Positions 46,532 through 58,769 are shown, numbered from the stretch's first letter. The stretch is DNA of 64,000 bases from Sialis fuliginosa (GCA_961205875.1 OY540809.1:35290267-35354266); one strand, 5' to 3'. Numbers and translations: made by a program. The notes: generated from the sequence alone by a model not told the origin.

Positions 46532-46599
46532 GAGTCTGAAGGCCTATTATTTAGGTTTTCTGACGTTTGTTACTAGTATATTATAATACATTTCACCTG

Positions 46600-47087
46600 A
46601 CGTGTGCGGGCTGCCACTGGTACATATAGGGTGAGTGGGGGTTTGTTATCCGATGGTGGCGTCAATGCTACCTGCGCGCCGCCGCGACGGTGTGTAGAGC
46701 GATGCGCAGGCGCGATTGCCGCACTCTCCGCACCGCCAAGCGGCGCCTGCCAGTCTGAGACAAACACTAGTCGCGTACACGCAGTCCCCCGCGCCGCCGA
46801 TCTACAACAAACCGCGCTGCTACACTCACACTCACACACATATACACACCTGCTCTGTTTTCCTGTCCGTCCGCGTTTCCGTGTGTCGCTCCCCCCGGCC
46901 CGGTACTCCGCCGCACGCTGCTGCTACCCCCACCCCACCCCACAGTCGACCCGCCCGCGCACCGCGCTCACAGGTAGCCGTAGGTTGCGCGCAGACCGCC
47001 TGTCAGTCGAAGCACAGACATCGTGGATACAACACTCATATATACATATACATACCCACACATTTCTTCCTCTCACTGTTTGTTTAG
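46600..47087 (+). promoter_or_regulatory. CpG island with NRF1-like site
   Basis: GC- and CpG-rich block in sharp contrast to its AT-rich surroundings. It includes GCGCGCCGCCGCGACGG and TGCGCAGGCGC (46703-46713), close to the NRF-1/Ewg consensus, and CACACACATA microsatellites. The plus frame at 46604-47092 and minus frames over it are Arg/Pro/Thr-rich translations of GC-rich DNA without a domain and start at non-ATG codons, so I do not call proteins. Best read as promoter and 5' non-coding exon or intron. Confidence 0.55.
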
Positions 47088-47423
47088 TGTGAGCACGCGT
47101 CGCTAACTGATAACATTGCACATGTGATAGTTGTTTTGTGTGGAGCATACAGTATCGCAAACATTGTGGATATCAACGGCTTCAGCACGTCGAAGAGGGT
47201 CTGGGAGGCGTCACCGGCAGACAGAGGCTGGTCGCCCGTAGCCGGGGGAGACGTAAAGCGCTCACGGGTGTTCGCCGGAGAGCAGCTGGACTGCGACAGC
47301 GGCAACAGCAGTGGCGGCAGCAGCGCACCGGCTCCTGACGTGGCTATCAGCATGGAAGCGCCCCTAGGCGTTGCACTCAGCCAGAGCATGGACTCGGTCA
47401 ACACTGCTTCAGGAGAAGAAGAG
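47088..47423 (+). CDS. Candidate host-gene coding exon, product unrecognised
   Basis: An open frame runs from an in-frame TAG at 47085-47087 to a donor GAG|GTCAGT at 47423/47424, ending in phase 0. TTCTTCCTCTCACTGTTTG then TTTAG just before 47088 is a strong 3' splice-site tract, so this may be an internal exon. If it is a first exon, the first in-frame ATG is at 47352 (MEAPLGVALSQSMDSVN), with another at 47388. Upstream residues include DINGFSTSKRVWEASPADRG and a Ser/Gly-rich SGNSSGGSSAPAP; the end is acidic (GEEE). High GC3 and Ser/Asp/Glu content look like real coding sequence. No domain is recognised. The frame beyond 47423 is intronic. Confidence 0.55.
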
Positions 47424-47532
47424 GTCAGTTTTATTATATGGAATTCTCTTTAAAGGCGCCAACCAATTCTGTTCAATAATTGTATTTTCCACGAAAAGTG
47501 ACTGGTTATCCCTCACTCTCATAGTTAATATA

Positions 47533-47934
47533 CAGTGTATTCCAAGTTGATTAAGACATAGGAAATTTAACATGGGGGCAATTAGAAGTGTTGTAGTAAC
47601 CTTTGGTCAAATTTAACAATGTGTCATTGGTGCATTTTGAAATGCCGCCACAAAATTTAATAAAATAGTAATTAGTATTTTGTTTTCAAATTTATATCTG
47701 CCAAAAAATATTATTATAACATAGGATGTTAACTTTAATTTAATTAATGTATTTTATTCTTTAGTAAAATTGAAAAAAATACTGTTGATTAATTTAAAAT
47801 TTATCAGTTAGTTTCTAGGCGGCACTTCAAAATGCACCAATGACACATAGTTAAATTTGACCAAAGGTTACTACAACATTTCTAATTGTCCCCATGTTAA
47901 ATTTCCTATGTCTTAATCAACTTGGAATACAATG
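47533..47934. mobile_element. 402-bp foldback MITE, CAGTGTATTCCAAG ends
   Basis: CAGTGTATTCCAAGTTGATT and its inverse AATCAACTTGGAATACAATG, with TATA on both sides (47529-47532, 47935-47938). The arms of about 130 bp each are matched (for example AGTAACCTTTGGTCAAATTT and inverse). It lies just inside the presumed intron after the candidate exon. The TATA flanks resemble those of 4909-6422. Confidence 0.82.
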
Positions 47935-47948
47935 TATAGATATTTTAA

Positions 47949-48158
47949 CCCAATCGTGACCGAGGTTTTTTTTGTTACCGATATTGCTGCTTTTTCTGTC
48001 ATCAATTCATACATACCTATCTAAGTATACTAAAACTCCAGAACGTTGGTAATTGCATTGTTGATGTATTCAGTCCAATACTCGAAAATAAGTATGATTT
48101 CAAACCCATTCGAATTAAAATAATCTTACAGCAACGCAAAATCTTAACAACGATCGGG
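47949..48158 (+). mobile_element. TTAA-flanked MITE (piggyBac-like), copy 2
   Basis: 210 bp, ends CCCAATCGTGAC and CAACGATCGGG, flanked by TTAA at 47945-47948 and 48159-48162. The interior is shared with 45236-45472. No transposase. Confidence 0.75.
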
Positions 48159-48162
48159 TTAA

Positions 48163-49427
48163 TACATCAAATGTGTTAAAAAAGAATATTGTCTTATAGA
48201 AACAAAACAATATTTCAAAAATGTTGGGTTTTCATTTAAAAGAAAAATAAATCGTTCATTTCGACATAAACATTATCAAACTAATTTTTTGGAGAAGATC
48301 GACGATTAATGCTTCTAACACACAGTTTTATACAATTATGTTGATTCGACGGTTCGTTAGTTTTCAGAAATGGTGTTTATTTGTTTATTAATACAATGCA
48401 CGTGCTGTTGAGCTAAGAATTTCTTTCTTAAAGTACTGACGAATGCCCCAATCTAGCGGGAATGAAAATTATATTATTAAATTTGCTATACTTCCTTAAC
48501 TTAATGAGACAAGCTGCTAAATACTATATATTTTGAAAGCGGATGTAATAATAAAATTAACGGAAAATTATAAATAATTACCAAATATTTACAAATTCTT
48601 GGTTTAAAAAATTTCAGAAATATTTTAAAATCTTGTTTTTGTTGGAATGTTTGATTTTTGATTAAAAAAAATATGTTCTTTAAAATGTAATTTAGGAAAA
48701 GGTAGTGCATCAACTGTTTTTATTTAAATATAATTGAAAGTTTATTTCCTTTTTCGTTTTTTACTGGAAATTCGCCAAGTTTTATCAATTTTCCGATATT
48801 TTGTTTCTTTGACAAATTTAAATTAGAAAACACATATTTCTTATTCGTTATTCGTTATATATATACTTTTTTAAATAGAAACTTCTTCAATGACTATCTA
48901 CCATTAATTATTCATAAATTATTAGCTTTTGTTTTACATGTAAAAATAAATATGTGTAGGTAGTAGGTACTTACATAAAAAATAATTTATAAAATTATTG
49001 CAGGCTTCATCAAAATGAAATTTCAGAATAATTTAGTTTAAAAATGAAAAATAAAAGTTTAAATATGTTTAAATATGTTTGAGTCAAGCAGAATATATTT
49101 TGTACAGTTGTTTGAAAAATATACATGTACGTAAAATTAATAAAAATAATCTCTGCATGTACCATTATCTAAAAATGTTGACGTTACAAGTATAATTTAT
49201 ATGCTTCAATAAGCAAAAAAATGTTACAGAAACTTTAGCAGAGCGAGTTTATCATCATTATAATATGATGCACTGGATATTTTATACCAAATTAAACTGT
49301 GTCGTATATTATAACAAAATATCAATAAATAACCTTTATATAATAAAATTGTAGGTATATTTCAACGGAGTAAATTGTAGATATAGTATACAGTTAAAAG
49401 CATGTTCCAGAATTGTTATTAATTTTT
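48163..49427. other. AT-rich presumed intron, no exon seen
   Basis: Low-complexity AT-rich DNA. The minus frame at 48501-48713 is Phe/Ile/Lys-rich with no domain. I see no further exon of the candidate gene here. Confidence 0.4.
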
Positions 49428-49628
49428 TTCAGAAAATAGTTGGTAAATAGTTTTTTTTTTACGATTTAATAATAATTAGTGCAAACGACGCAGTAAAAAG
49501 TGTCGCAAATAAATGATTTAAAATTGTGTTCAATCAAACCAGTTTTCTGAAAACGGTAGAGATATGTAATCAAAATTACAATAAAGGCATTTTTCGCAAT
49601 AGTTGAAAAACTATTTTTCCAATCTCTA
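49428..49628. mobile_element. Truncated hAT-type MITE, TAGAGATTGG family, copy 3
   Basis: Matches 3203-3481 from AGAAAATAGTTGGTAAATAG to the terminal CTATTTTTCCAATCTCTA. The left terminus is missing. It lies 12 bp before the large palindrome. Confidence 0.7.
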
Positions 49629-49639
49629 ATTATTACATA

Positions 49640-52600
49640 TAGTATAGTAAAAATAACTCAAAAAACACGTCGAGCGGAATTCTCTGGGAACAGCAAAATT
49701 TTTATGCCATAATGTAGGGGGGACATTGTAGTTTCACCACCCAAAAGTCCCACGAGCTAAACCTTGTGCTAACTCGGGGAGCCCCATTCAAAGTTGGATT
49801 TTGTGCAAATATTTGTTCATTTTTCTAGCTCATAAAAATACAGATATCTCGAGAACAAAAGTAGATATCGAAAAAAATGTTGCTGTTTTAGAATTGCTAT
49901 AAAATACCCAACAATATGACTAAATAATATTAGAACCTATACTCAAACGTTTAGGTGTCACGTTCATTTGTTTATCAAAAATCGCTGTAATTTTATTGTT
50001 TTTTCAATTCCATACTTTTTTGTTACATTATTAAGTATGAAAAAAAAATAGTTTTTTACTTTTTGTAATTTTCATCTTATTCTACGTTTAATTTCCTTTA
50101 AAAGTCTGTCATGGATTTTGATCTAAAAAAATTGTGTGAACACGTAAATAAAATTTCAAAAAAGTATTATTTAGTTTTCAAATTAAATGAATGTTAAATT
50201 AACTGTATACGGTTTTTCAAAAACATTAAATATTTCATTAACCCATCATACTATCTGCAAAATTTTAGGCATTTTGGAATCGCTATGAAATTTGAATAAT
50301 ATTATAGGTGCACAGAAAAAAATATTTAAACACTGTGAACATATATGGGGCGGTTTTTTAGGAAACTGCATAAAAATTACAGTCTATGAATTCATGCATG
50401 GCTGTGCTCCTTTAAATAATTCCTAGTACTATGATGTCTGTCACATATATAGTGCCCATGCATGTACGTTTATATAAAAAAAAAATCCGCGATTAAACCA
50501 TTCAAAAAAAAATTACAGTCATTTTAACTTGTAAACTGAATTTTATTTTTTCGTAATTTGGTATAATCAAGATATCTCCTAAACAAATGAAGATACATGC
50601 AAGTACCATCACATCAAAATACGTAAAATTTTATGTGCTACAACTTTTATGAAAAGTATTTTTTGTTATCTTTATTCTAAATGGTTAATAAATCTACGCG
50701 AAAATTTATTTTTAGAGGGACCGACGAAAAATAAGTTAGTTTTGATTTTTTTCTGGCCCTAATGTGAAGAATTGATAAAAAATAAGTAACACTAATTTTA
50801 GAGGATAATAATTTGCAAGCTCCCTGAAAATTAAATTTTGATAAGATTATATATAACAGAAATATTTAATTTTAAAGTGCTCAAAAAAATGACATTTTAC
50901 ATCAAGATTGTTGTACAGAGTAAGCTATGGAAATTAACACTGTGCAGAGAAAAACATTGACGATGTTAAAAATTGGGAAAGATGTTACCAAATATCTATA
51001 GTTTGTTATAATAAACAGTTATCAGTAATAAAATTTTTAATTCAACCCCTATATTGAAAAAACTACCCTTAGTGTATAACTCTCAACTTATGTTCTCGAT
51101 TTTCATGAAAACGGTATATCGCACAAAAAAAATGTATGGAACTAATTGTGTAGAGAGTAAAATTTACAATTGATAACAAGTAGCATATTAATTGAGTTAT
51201 TTGAAATTACGGCGTTATTCAAAGGTTTATAAACGAGGCCAAAAAACATATTAAATGTTGGTTATTTCTGAAGGGCACAGACATTTTTTTGCCAAACTTT
51301 GTAAATATAAACTACTTACACTATTATATAGTCACACCAAAGTCCCAATCGATCAATGCCAGTGAATAAGAGTTATAGCCAGTTTAATTTTTTAAAAATT
51401 TATCAAAAGTGTGAATTTTGTAATATTATTAATATAATTATGATTATGAGGAATATATGAAGTTGGTCCATAAAGTTTCAAAAATCTTGATTAGGTCTTA
51501 CGAACAAATATAGAGATTGTATATTTATCAATCAAAATTTAATGGAAGATGTTAGCCCTTGAAAGTAGGTTCACTACAAGTTCAAACAAAGCGAATGTAA
51601 TAATTATAGACAAAATCAATGTTTAGAATTCAAAAATATTTTTTTTTTAATTTTGACGATTTGGGGTATCTACTCATTTTTTTTAAATTTTATTGATGAA
51701 TTGACAATCTCTGTATTTGTTTGTAAGACCTTATCAAGATTTTTGAAACTTTATGGACCAACTTCATATATTCCTCATAATCTTAATTTAGGGGTTGGTG
51801 TCATAGAGTAGATTAAATATCACATTGATATTATGTTATCATTTAAAAACTAAAGGGATCTAATAATTTTATGAAATATGTAAAAGTGCTAGTTTTATCT
51901 TCATTTTGGTGTAAACAATTTTTGAATATTTTTGTTTTGGAATTTAAAATTAACACTTTTCATTTTTGCTCACTTAAAGAGCTGTAAAACCCCTATAAAT
52001 TAACATACACAAATGTTAATTACTGAGCATTGAAACTAAACTACAGCCATCATTATTGTGAAATTTCAAATAAATATCAGAATTTTTAAGAGACTTATAT
52101 TGCTATGAAAAATTTTCGTAAATTTTGATTATAACAGCATATCAATATTACAAAATTCACACTTTTGATAAATTTTTTTAAAATTAAACTGGCTATAACT
52201 TTTTTTCTGTGGCATTGATCGATTGGGACTTTGGTGTGACTATATAATAGTGTAAGTAGTTTATATTTACAAAGTTTGGCAAAAAAATGTATGTGCCCTT
52301 CAGAAATAACCAACATTTAATATGATTTTTGGCCTCGTTTATAAACCTTTGAATAAAGCCGTAATTTCAAATAACTCAATTAATATGCTACTTGTTATCA
52401 ATTGTAAATTTTACTCTCTACACAATTAGTTCCATACATTTTTTTTGTGCGATATACCGTTTTCATGAAAATCGAGAACATAAGTTGAGAGTTATACACT
52501 AAGGGTAGTTTTTTCAATATAGGGGTTGAATTAAAAATTTTATTACTGATAACTGTTTATTATAACAAACTATAGATATTTGGTAACATCTTTCCCAATT

Positions 52601-53921
52601 TTTAACATCGTCAATGTTTTTCTCTGCACAGTGTTAATTTCCATAGCTTACTCTGTACAACAATCTTGATGTAAAATGTCATTTTTTTGAGCACTTTAAA
52701 ATTAAATATTTCTGTTATATATAATCTTATCAAAATTTAATTTTCAGGGAGCTTGCAAATTATTATCCTCTAAAATTAGTGTTACTTATTTTTTATCAAT
52801 TCTTCACATTAGGGCCAGAAAAAAATCAAAACTAACTTATTTTTCGTCGGTCCCTCTAAAAATAAATTTTCGCGTAGATTTATTAACCATTTAGAATAAA
52901 GATAACAAAAAATACTTTTCATAAAAGTTGTAGCACATAAAATTTTACGTATTTTGATGTGATGGTACTTGCATGTATCTTCATTTGTTTAGGAGATATC
53001 TTGATTATACCAAATTACGAAAAAATAAAATTCAGTTTACAAGTTAAAATGACTGTAATTTTTTTTTGAATGGTTTAATCGCGGATTTTTTTTTTATATA
53101 AACGTACATGCATGGGCACTATATATGTGACAGACATCATAGTACTAGGAATTATTTAAAGGAGCACAGCCATGCATGAATTCATAGACTGTAATTTTTA
53201 TGCAGTTTCCTAAAAAACCGCCCCATATATGTTCACAGTGTTTAAATATTTTTTTCTGTGCACCTATAATATTATTAAAATTTCATAGCGATTCCAAAAT
53301 GCCTAAAATTTTGCAGATAGTATGATGGGTTAATGAAATATTTAATGTTTTTGAAAAACCGTATACAGTTAATTTAACATTCATTTAATTTGAAAACTAA
53401 ATAATACTTTTTTGAAATTTTATTTACGTGTTCACACAATTTTTTTAGATCAAAATCCATGACAGACTTTTAAAGGAAATTAAACGTAGAATAAGATGAA
53501 AATTACAAAAAGTAAAAAACTATTTTTTTTTCATACTTAATAATGTAACAAAAAAGTATGGAATTGAAAAAACAATAAAATTACAGCGATTTTTGATAAA
53601 CAAATGAACGTGACACCTAAACGTTTGAGTATAGGTTCTAATATTATTTAGTCATATTGTTGGGTATTTTATAGCAATTCTAAAACAGCAACATTTTTTT
53701 CGATATCTACTTTTGTTCTCGAGATATCTGTATTTTTATGAGCTAGAAAAATGAACAAATATTTGCACAAAATCCAACTTTGAATGGGGCTCCCCGAGTT
53801 AGCACAAGGTTTAGCTCGTGGGACTTTTGGGTGGTGAAACTACAATGTCTCCCCTACATTATGGCATAAAAATTTTGCTGTTCCCAGAGAATTCCGCTCA
53901 AAATCTAATTTGACTATACTA
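49640..53921. mobile_element. 4.3-kb near-perfect palindrome, TA-flanked
   Basis: Arms of about 1.75 kb (49672-51423 and 52144-53899) are almost identical inverse copies, for example GAGCGGAATTCTCTGGGAAC and its inverse. The outer ends TAGTATAGT and ACTATACTA imply a TA duplication, as in Tc1/mariner-type elements. The central 720 bp is asymmetric but contains its own inverted pair (51436-51540 and 51685-51795, with AAAGTTTCAAAAATCTTGAT). No frame matches a transposase; the minus frame at 52095-52316 recurs as its mirror in the other arm. Transcripts would fold into a very long hairpin. Confidence 0.85.
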
Positions 53922-55548
53922 ATATTATTTTTAAAATCACTTAACATTTAACAAGTCCAAACAATGAAATAAAAATTATCGATATCAATTGTGTGTAACG
54001 CCCGTTAAATCATTAAAAATAGGTAAACATACAATCTAGCTTCATTTTTATGTTTATATCTGCCTTTATTAATAAAGTCACAGTATACAAAAAAAAAAAA
54101 AACACAAATGGAATAAGAGATTTTGCAGATTTATCTCACTTAATAACTTAGCTTAAATAGCCTTTCGAAATTTGTAACGCACTTCACAGGTACTTTGAGT
54201 ATTTTACAAATCTAATAATAAGTGTGCAAACTTCTCCTTTCAACATAGTGAAGTTAATAAAAAATCAGTTCCTTTTCAGGTATTATTTCATATTATAAAT
54301 TTATATTAGTATCAAAAATATCGTTTTGATTAGTATAAACTTGTAAAATTCAGTTCATGGACTCGCCCTTAAGATATTCTACGAACTGCCAAATTTCATT
54401 CGAATTAACATTAGAACGATATTAAAGACGATTTCTTAGAAAAAATAGGGCTGAAATGGTGTAGAATAAGTGTAAGACTTTGGGCAAGAAGGAAATAAAT
54501 ATAAATTTGAAAAAAATTTGAAGTGATTTTTTTATTTCTACGCGGTTGTATTTCACTTATTCTGAATTATTAACATCTACCTAGCAAATAGCCCACTTAT
54601 TCTTCTGATACCGTTTAAAAATCTTTGCACGAAAATGATTAATCAAAGAGATTTGTTTGAATGTTTAACAGAAGACAACATAACAAACATTTTAAGATAT
54701 TTCCGAAGCTTAATTCTATAATAAATAGTTTTAAAGCACTTTGTATTCACCTACTCAATTATATCGTTTGAAAGAACAGGAAGAATATTGATGTTTTCCT
54801 ATTTTATTTATAAAATTTATTTATTCAAATGCTTAGTAAAAAACTACAAAACGAACATTTTAAAATATATTATAATATATAATATATATAATATTTCCGA
54901 AGTGTATGTAATAAATAATTAAAAGCACTTTATTTTCACATATAAAATGCAACTATGTCGTTTGTAAAACACGAAAAATATTTATATTTTCCTATTAGTG
55001 GTTATTATTTATTATTAAGTTTGTCTTGAAGTTTTATAATAAAAATGAACTCTTTTTAAATGAAAGTTACTGAACTGTACAAAAAGTAGATATGTATTTA
55101 TTGTCATATTATTATGACTTCTAAAAAATTACAGTTCTCAGAATTGTTTTATTTTCCATATTTATTGCATTGTATTCTTCATATTTTACGGTAGTAGGTA
55201 GTTTAAATGCAAACAAAGAAAGTTAATGGTTTTAATGATTATTTAGATCCATTTCAATTTGTATTATTTATATCATTGTTTCAATATTATGAATTTCATT
55301 AATTGGGTTATTTAATGGTGTAAGGTACTTGATATAAATAAGGCCTACCTTATTTAAATCACTGATAATTCGATAAATATATGTGTAAAGGAATAAAAAC
55401 AAAATTAATCTTTATATTTTATTTAATTATGACCAGTAATGAATGAAATATAGGTAAAAATCAAAAATTTCTAAAACCTTAGCCAGCGGCCACCTAATAA
55501 GGTCTATAAACTTAAATCTAACAATAAGATAATATCGTCAAAAATATT
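53922..55548. other. AT-rich spacer
   Basis: Contains poly-A near 54090 and TA-rich runs near 54870. No gene, RNA gene or repeat ends recognised. Confidence 0.45.
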
Positions 55549-55552
55549 TACA

Positions 55553-56676
55553 CAGGGTGGTCCGGTTTGGGATACTGATATTTTATGAGCTGATTCTTTG
55601 GCTCATTTTGAGTAAAAAATTGTACAGGAAGGTGGGGTCTCTCTTCAACACCCTCTGAGCTACAGGCTGTTTAAAAACTTCCTTCAGAGTAGTATTTACA
55701 AATAAAGATTATCTCATAACTTCCAAAGTAACGTAACTAGAGCAATCACAATGAGTCTGTTTCATAGGTAATTACCAAACGTATTTTTCAGTATTAGCGG
55801 TATTGCTAGTCGTGTTTTCAGTTCAGAGTTATTGGTCATCAAACTCAAAAAATATATATATTTTTATAAATTTTTATAAAAATGATGTTTTTCTCCAAAA
55901 GTACCTTTAATATGTGATATTTTTTATAATTATTTTGGTGTGTCATAATGTTATCTACAAATTCACTATACCAATTTTGGACCTGGGTCTTACAGTTTTC
56001 CAGTTATAAATTTATCTAAATAATCCCTAAAGTGACAATTTTGCTACCTACCCTATTTAATGAAAAAGTTATAAATTTTTTTTGTTTATAACTACATAAT
56101 TGGCTTTAAAATTATCTAAATTATCATTAACAATAAAATTTATGTAATTATGTTATGTATGATTTTTAATAGGGTAGGTAGCAAAATAGTCACTTTGGGG
56201 ATTGTTTAGATTAATTTATAACTGGAAAACTGTAAGACCCAGGTCCAAAATTGGTATATTGAATTTGTAGGTAACATTATGACACACCAAAATAATGATA
56301 AAAAAATACCACATATTATAGGTACTTTTGGGGAAAAATATCATTTTCATAAAAATTTTCAAAAAAATAATTTTATTTTTTGACTTTGATGAGCAATAAC
56401 TCTGAACTGGAAACATGGCTAGTAATAACGCTAAAACTGAAAAATACGTTTGGTAATTACCTATGAAACTGACTCATTGTGGTTGCTCTAGTTATGTTAC
56501 TTTGGAAGTTATGAGATAATCTTTGTTTGTAAATACTACTCTGAAGGATTTTTTTTCAACATTCTGTAGCTCAGAGGGTGTTGAAGATAGCCCCCACCTT
56601 TCCGTACAATTTTTTGCTCACAGTAAGCCAAGGAATCAGATCTTAAAATATATGTATCCCAAACCGGATCATCCTG
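55553..56676. mobile_element. V-family 1.1-kb foldback element, CAGGGTGGTCCGG ends
   Basis: CAGGGTGGTCCGGTTTGGGA is matched by TCCCAAACCGGATCATCCTG. The flanks are TACA (55549-55552) and TATA (56677-56680). The arms match along their length (AACACCCTCTGAGCTACAG and inverse; ACTGTAAGACCCAGGTCC and inverse), with an axis near 56100. A half copy is at 10430-10702. The minus frame at 56216-56416 is within the right arm and is not a gene. Confidence 0.82.
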
Positions 56677-56689
56677 TATATATATAATA

Positions 56690-57040
56690 TATAATTATTA
56701 ATGTAACATAAGATAGAAAACAATTAATTATTTAATGTTTGTTTTGCGAAGATGAATTATTTTAAGTTTTAATGATTGTAACTAATTTAATTAAAAGTGA
56801 AACTATATATTTGCATGTTTGTAGATATGAACAATGCACATACACGTATATGTATGTCCAACTTTAGCGTGTAGTGTGCATGGGATTTCTAAGAAGTTAT
56901 ATGTTATTTGTAAGTTTTACTAAGGGAGATAAACAGTTGAAACTTTCTGTTAGTAGAATATTGCACTTATTGTTAGAAGATTTCAGAAATAGAATTGACA
57001 ATTTTAAATATTGGTATGTTGTCAACCATATTTATTTTAA
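56690..57040. other. AT-rich spacer with a short plus frame
   Basis: The frame at 56874-57185 runs through this spacer and the 55-bp MITE remnant. Its right half translates the MITE and low-complexity DNA, so I do not support a gene. Confidence 0.4.
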
Positions 57041-57049
57041 GTTTTTAAT

Positions 57050-57104
57050 CAGGGCTTCGAACCGTTTTTTTTTCGTTTCGGTTCAGTTCCGGTTCGAAGC
57101 CCTG
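57050..57104. mobile_element. 55-bp hAT MITE, CAGGGCTTCGAACCG family, copy 3
   Basis: Only the two termini remain: CAGGGCTTCGAACCG and CCGGTTCGAAGCCCTG, with about 25 bp between. The 8-bp flanks are TTTTTAAT (57042-57049) and TTTTTAAC (57105-57112), one mismatch. Same family as 189-540 and 3861-4230. Confidence 0.85.
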
Positions 57105-57818
57105 TTTTTAACTCACTTGCGTTTTATATTAATTTATTATATTATAAATTACAATTTTTATTACGAGTTTTTTTTTCATACTTGATTTAGCCAGGACTCT
57201 TTTTTTAATAAAATTTTTTTTTTTGCTTTTCTCTTCACTCTATTGGTTAAACGAGTTTGTTAAGTCTGTTAATTTTAAATTTTATAAATTTTTTATCTGT
57301 CCGTGATTTTTTGGTTTTGGATATTTTTTCATTTGGGAGTAATTGAATTTATTATTTTGTGTGACAAGTTTTATATTTTGAGAAAAAAGTTTTTATTTAT
57401 ACTAAAAAACATTTTTTTTCTGAAAATTGACTTAAATAAATTGTGAAATACTGACTCATATGCATGTGTCTATACATTGAATAATGTATATTATTTGTTC
57501 ACAAAATGCATACCTGCAAACATAGTAGGTTGTTTTGTATCATACTAATGTCATTATAATGTTTGCAATAGCTCTATTGTTCCGAATCACATAGCAACGA
57601 TATTATTTCTATATAAATATGTGTTTGTTTGATTTTAAAATTACAATATTGAACGCGAATTCAAAGAGAAGTGGTTCACAACAATTTAAAAAAGAAATAT
57701 GTTTGAACAAGTGTTCGTTACTTATACAGAATGATTCAAATGTAGTTATTTTTAATCATTTCATGATTGTTAAATATTTGTTTTGAATTTGTGAATAATA
57801 TTCCAATAATGATTTCTT

Positions 57819-58121
57819 AAAGAATTTGCTTGAATGCAAATGCAAATTAGCTTCCAGCTAATGCTATCTGCTAGGTTTAAAATAGTTATGAAATTGCGCG
57901 ATATTTTAAAGCAGTTTTAATAAATGTATAGTATTTCATGAGGTACACTTGATAGCATTTATTTTATATCCCTGATTTCTACTTATCGCGCATGCGTCAA
58001 GCTTAGGATATTTACGATTTCATTCGCTACATCTGTAAGTTTATTCTCATTTTTATTTAATACCTAGCAGATAGCGTTAGCTGGAAGCTAATTTGCATTT
58101 GAACTCAAGCAAATTCTTTAT
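57819..58121. mobile_element. MITE with AAAGAATTTGCTTGA ends
   Basis: TTAAAGAATTTGCTTGAATG and CTTCCAGCTAATGCTATCTG are matched inversely by CAGATAGCGTTAGCTGGAAG and CTCAAGCAAATTCTTTATAA. Arms of about 62 bp on a 300-bp element. The following text ATAATACCGGG resembles the end of the element at 59178-59478. The duplication is unclear. Confidence 0.65.
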
Positions 58122-58254
58122 AATACCGGGTATAAATAACTTTTTTTTTAATTGTTAATTTTTTAATATTTAATATTTGATCAGATTGGGGGAGGTTGTG
58201 ATGTAGTTAGTTACTGATATTTAGTAATAAAACTTAAATATTGTTATTTAAGGT

Positions 58255-58769
58255 AAGGTAGTGGCACCAGTCTTGGCAAGGACCCTAGTAATGGCAAATT
58301 TTAAATTAAATGTACTGAATTAGAAATATGTGTTGATATTTGATTACTACCATTTCTGAATATTAATCTATATACATTTAACTTACAGCGTGATTTTATG
58401 ACAATCAACCAATAGGTGTCAAAATGTTGGACATTTAAACTAATTATTAGTATAAATTATTTATTAATTATTATATTATCATAACAACTGCTTTACATTG
58501 TTTCAAATTTGATGATTCTTTCTTTTATATCTTTTGTGTCGTAGTACATATTATTTTGTAATCATTAGCAAGAAAAAGCATGAACAAAATAAAAGGCTAT
58601 AATTTAATAAACAAACTATATTAGCGGACTTTGGTAATTAAATTGATTAAATAAAGAGTTACTTGTTTTATTAGTAACATGAGTTAATGAAAATTACAAA
58701 AAACAAGCCCATTAATCCAAAAAACCGAAAACTTGCTCTTAAAGTGGCCATAACTGGTGCCTTTACCTT
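58255..58769 (-). mobile_element. S-family MITE, copy 2
   Basis: Inverse of 44717-45233: AAGGTAGTGGCACCAGTCTT at the left, GTTGATATTTGATTACTACC inside and GGTGCCTTTACCTT at the right. Non-coding. Confidence 0.72.

Noticed and set aside
46604-47092. A 162-codon plus-strand frame through the CpG-rich block
   Set aside because: It starts at GTG, and its Arg/Pro/Ala/Thr composition is what GC-rich DNA and CACACA repeats give in any frame. Overlapping frames of similar length exist on both strands. No domain.
47124-47126. GTG as the start of the candidate exon's protein
   Set aside because: Eukaryotic translation would need ATG. In this frame the first ATG is at 47352; the ATG at 47122 is out of frame and followed at once by a stop.
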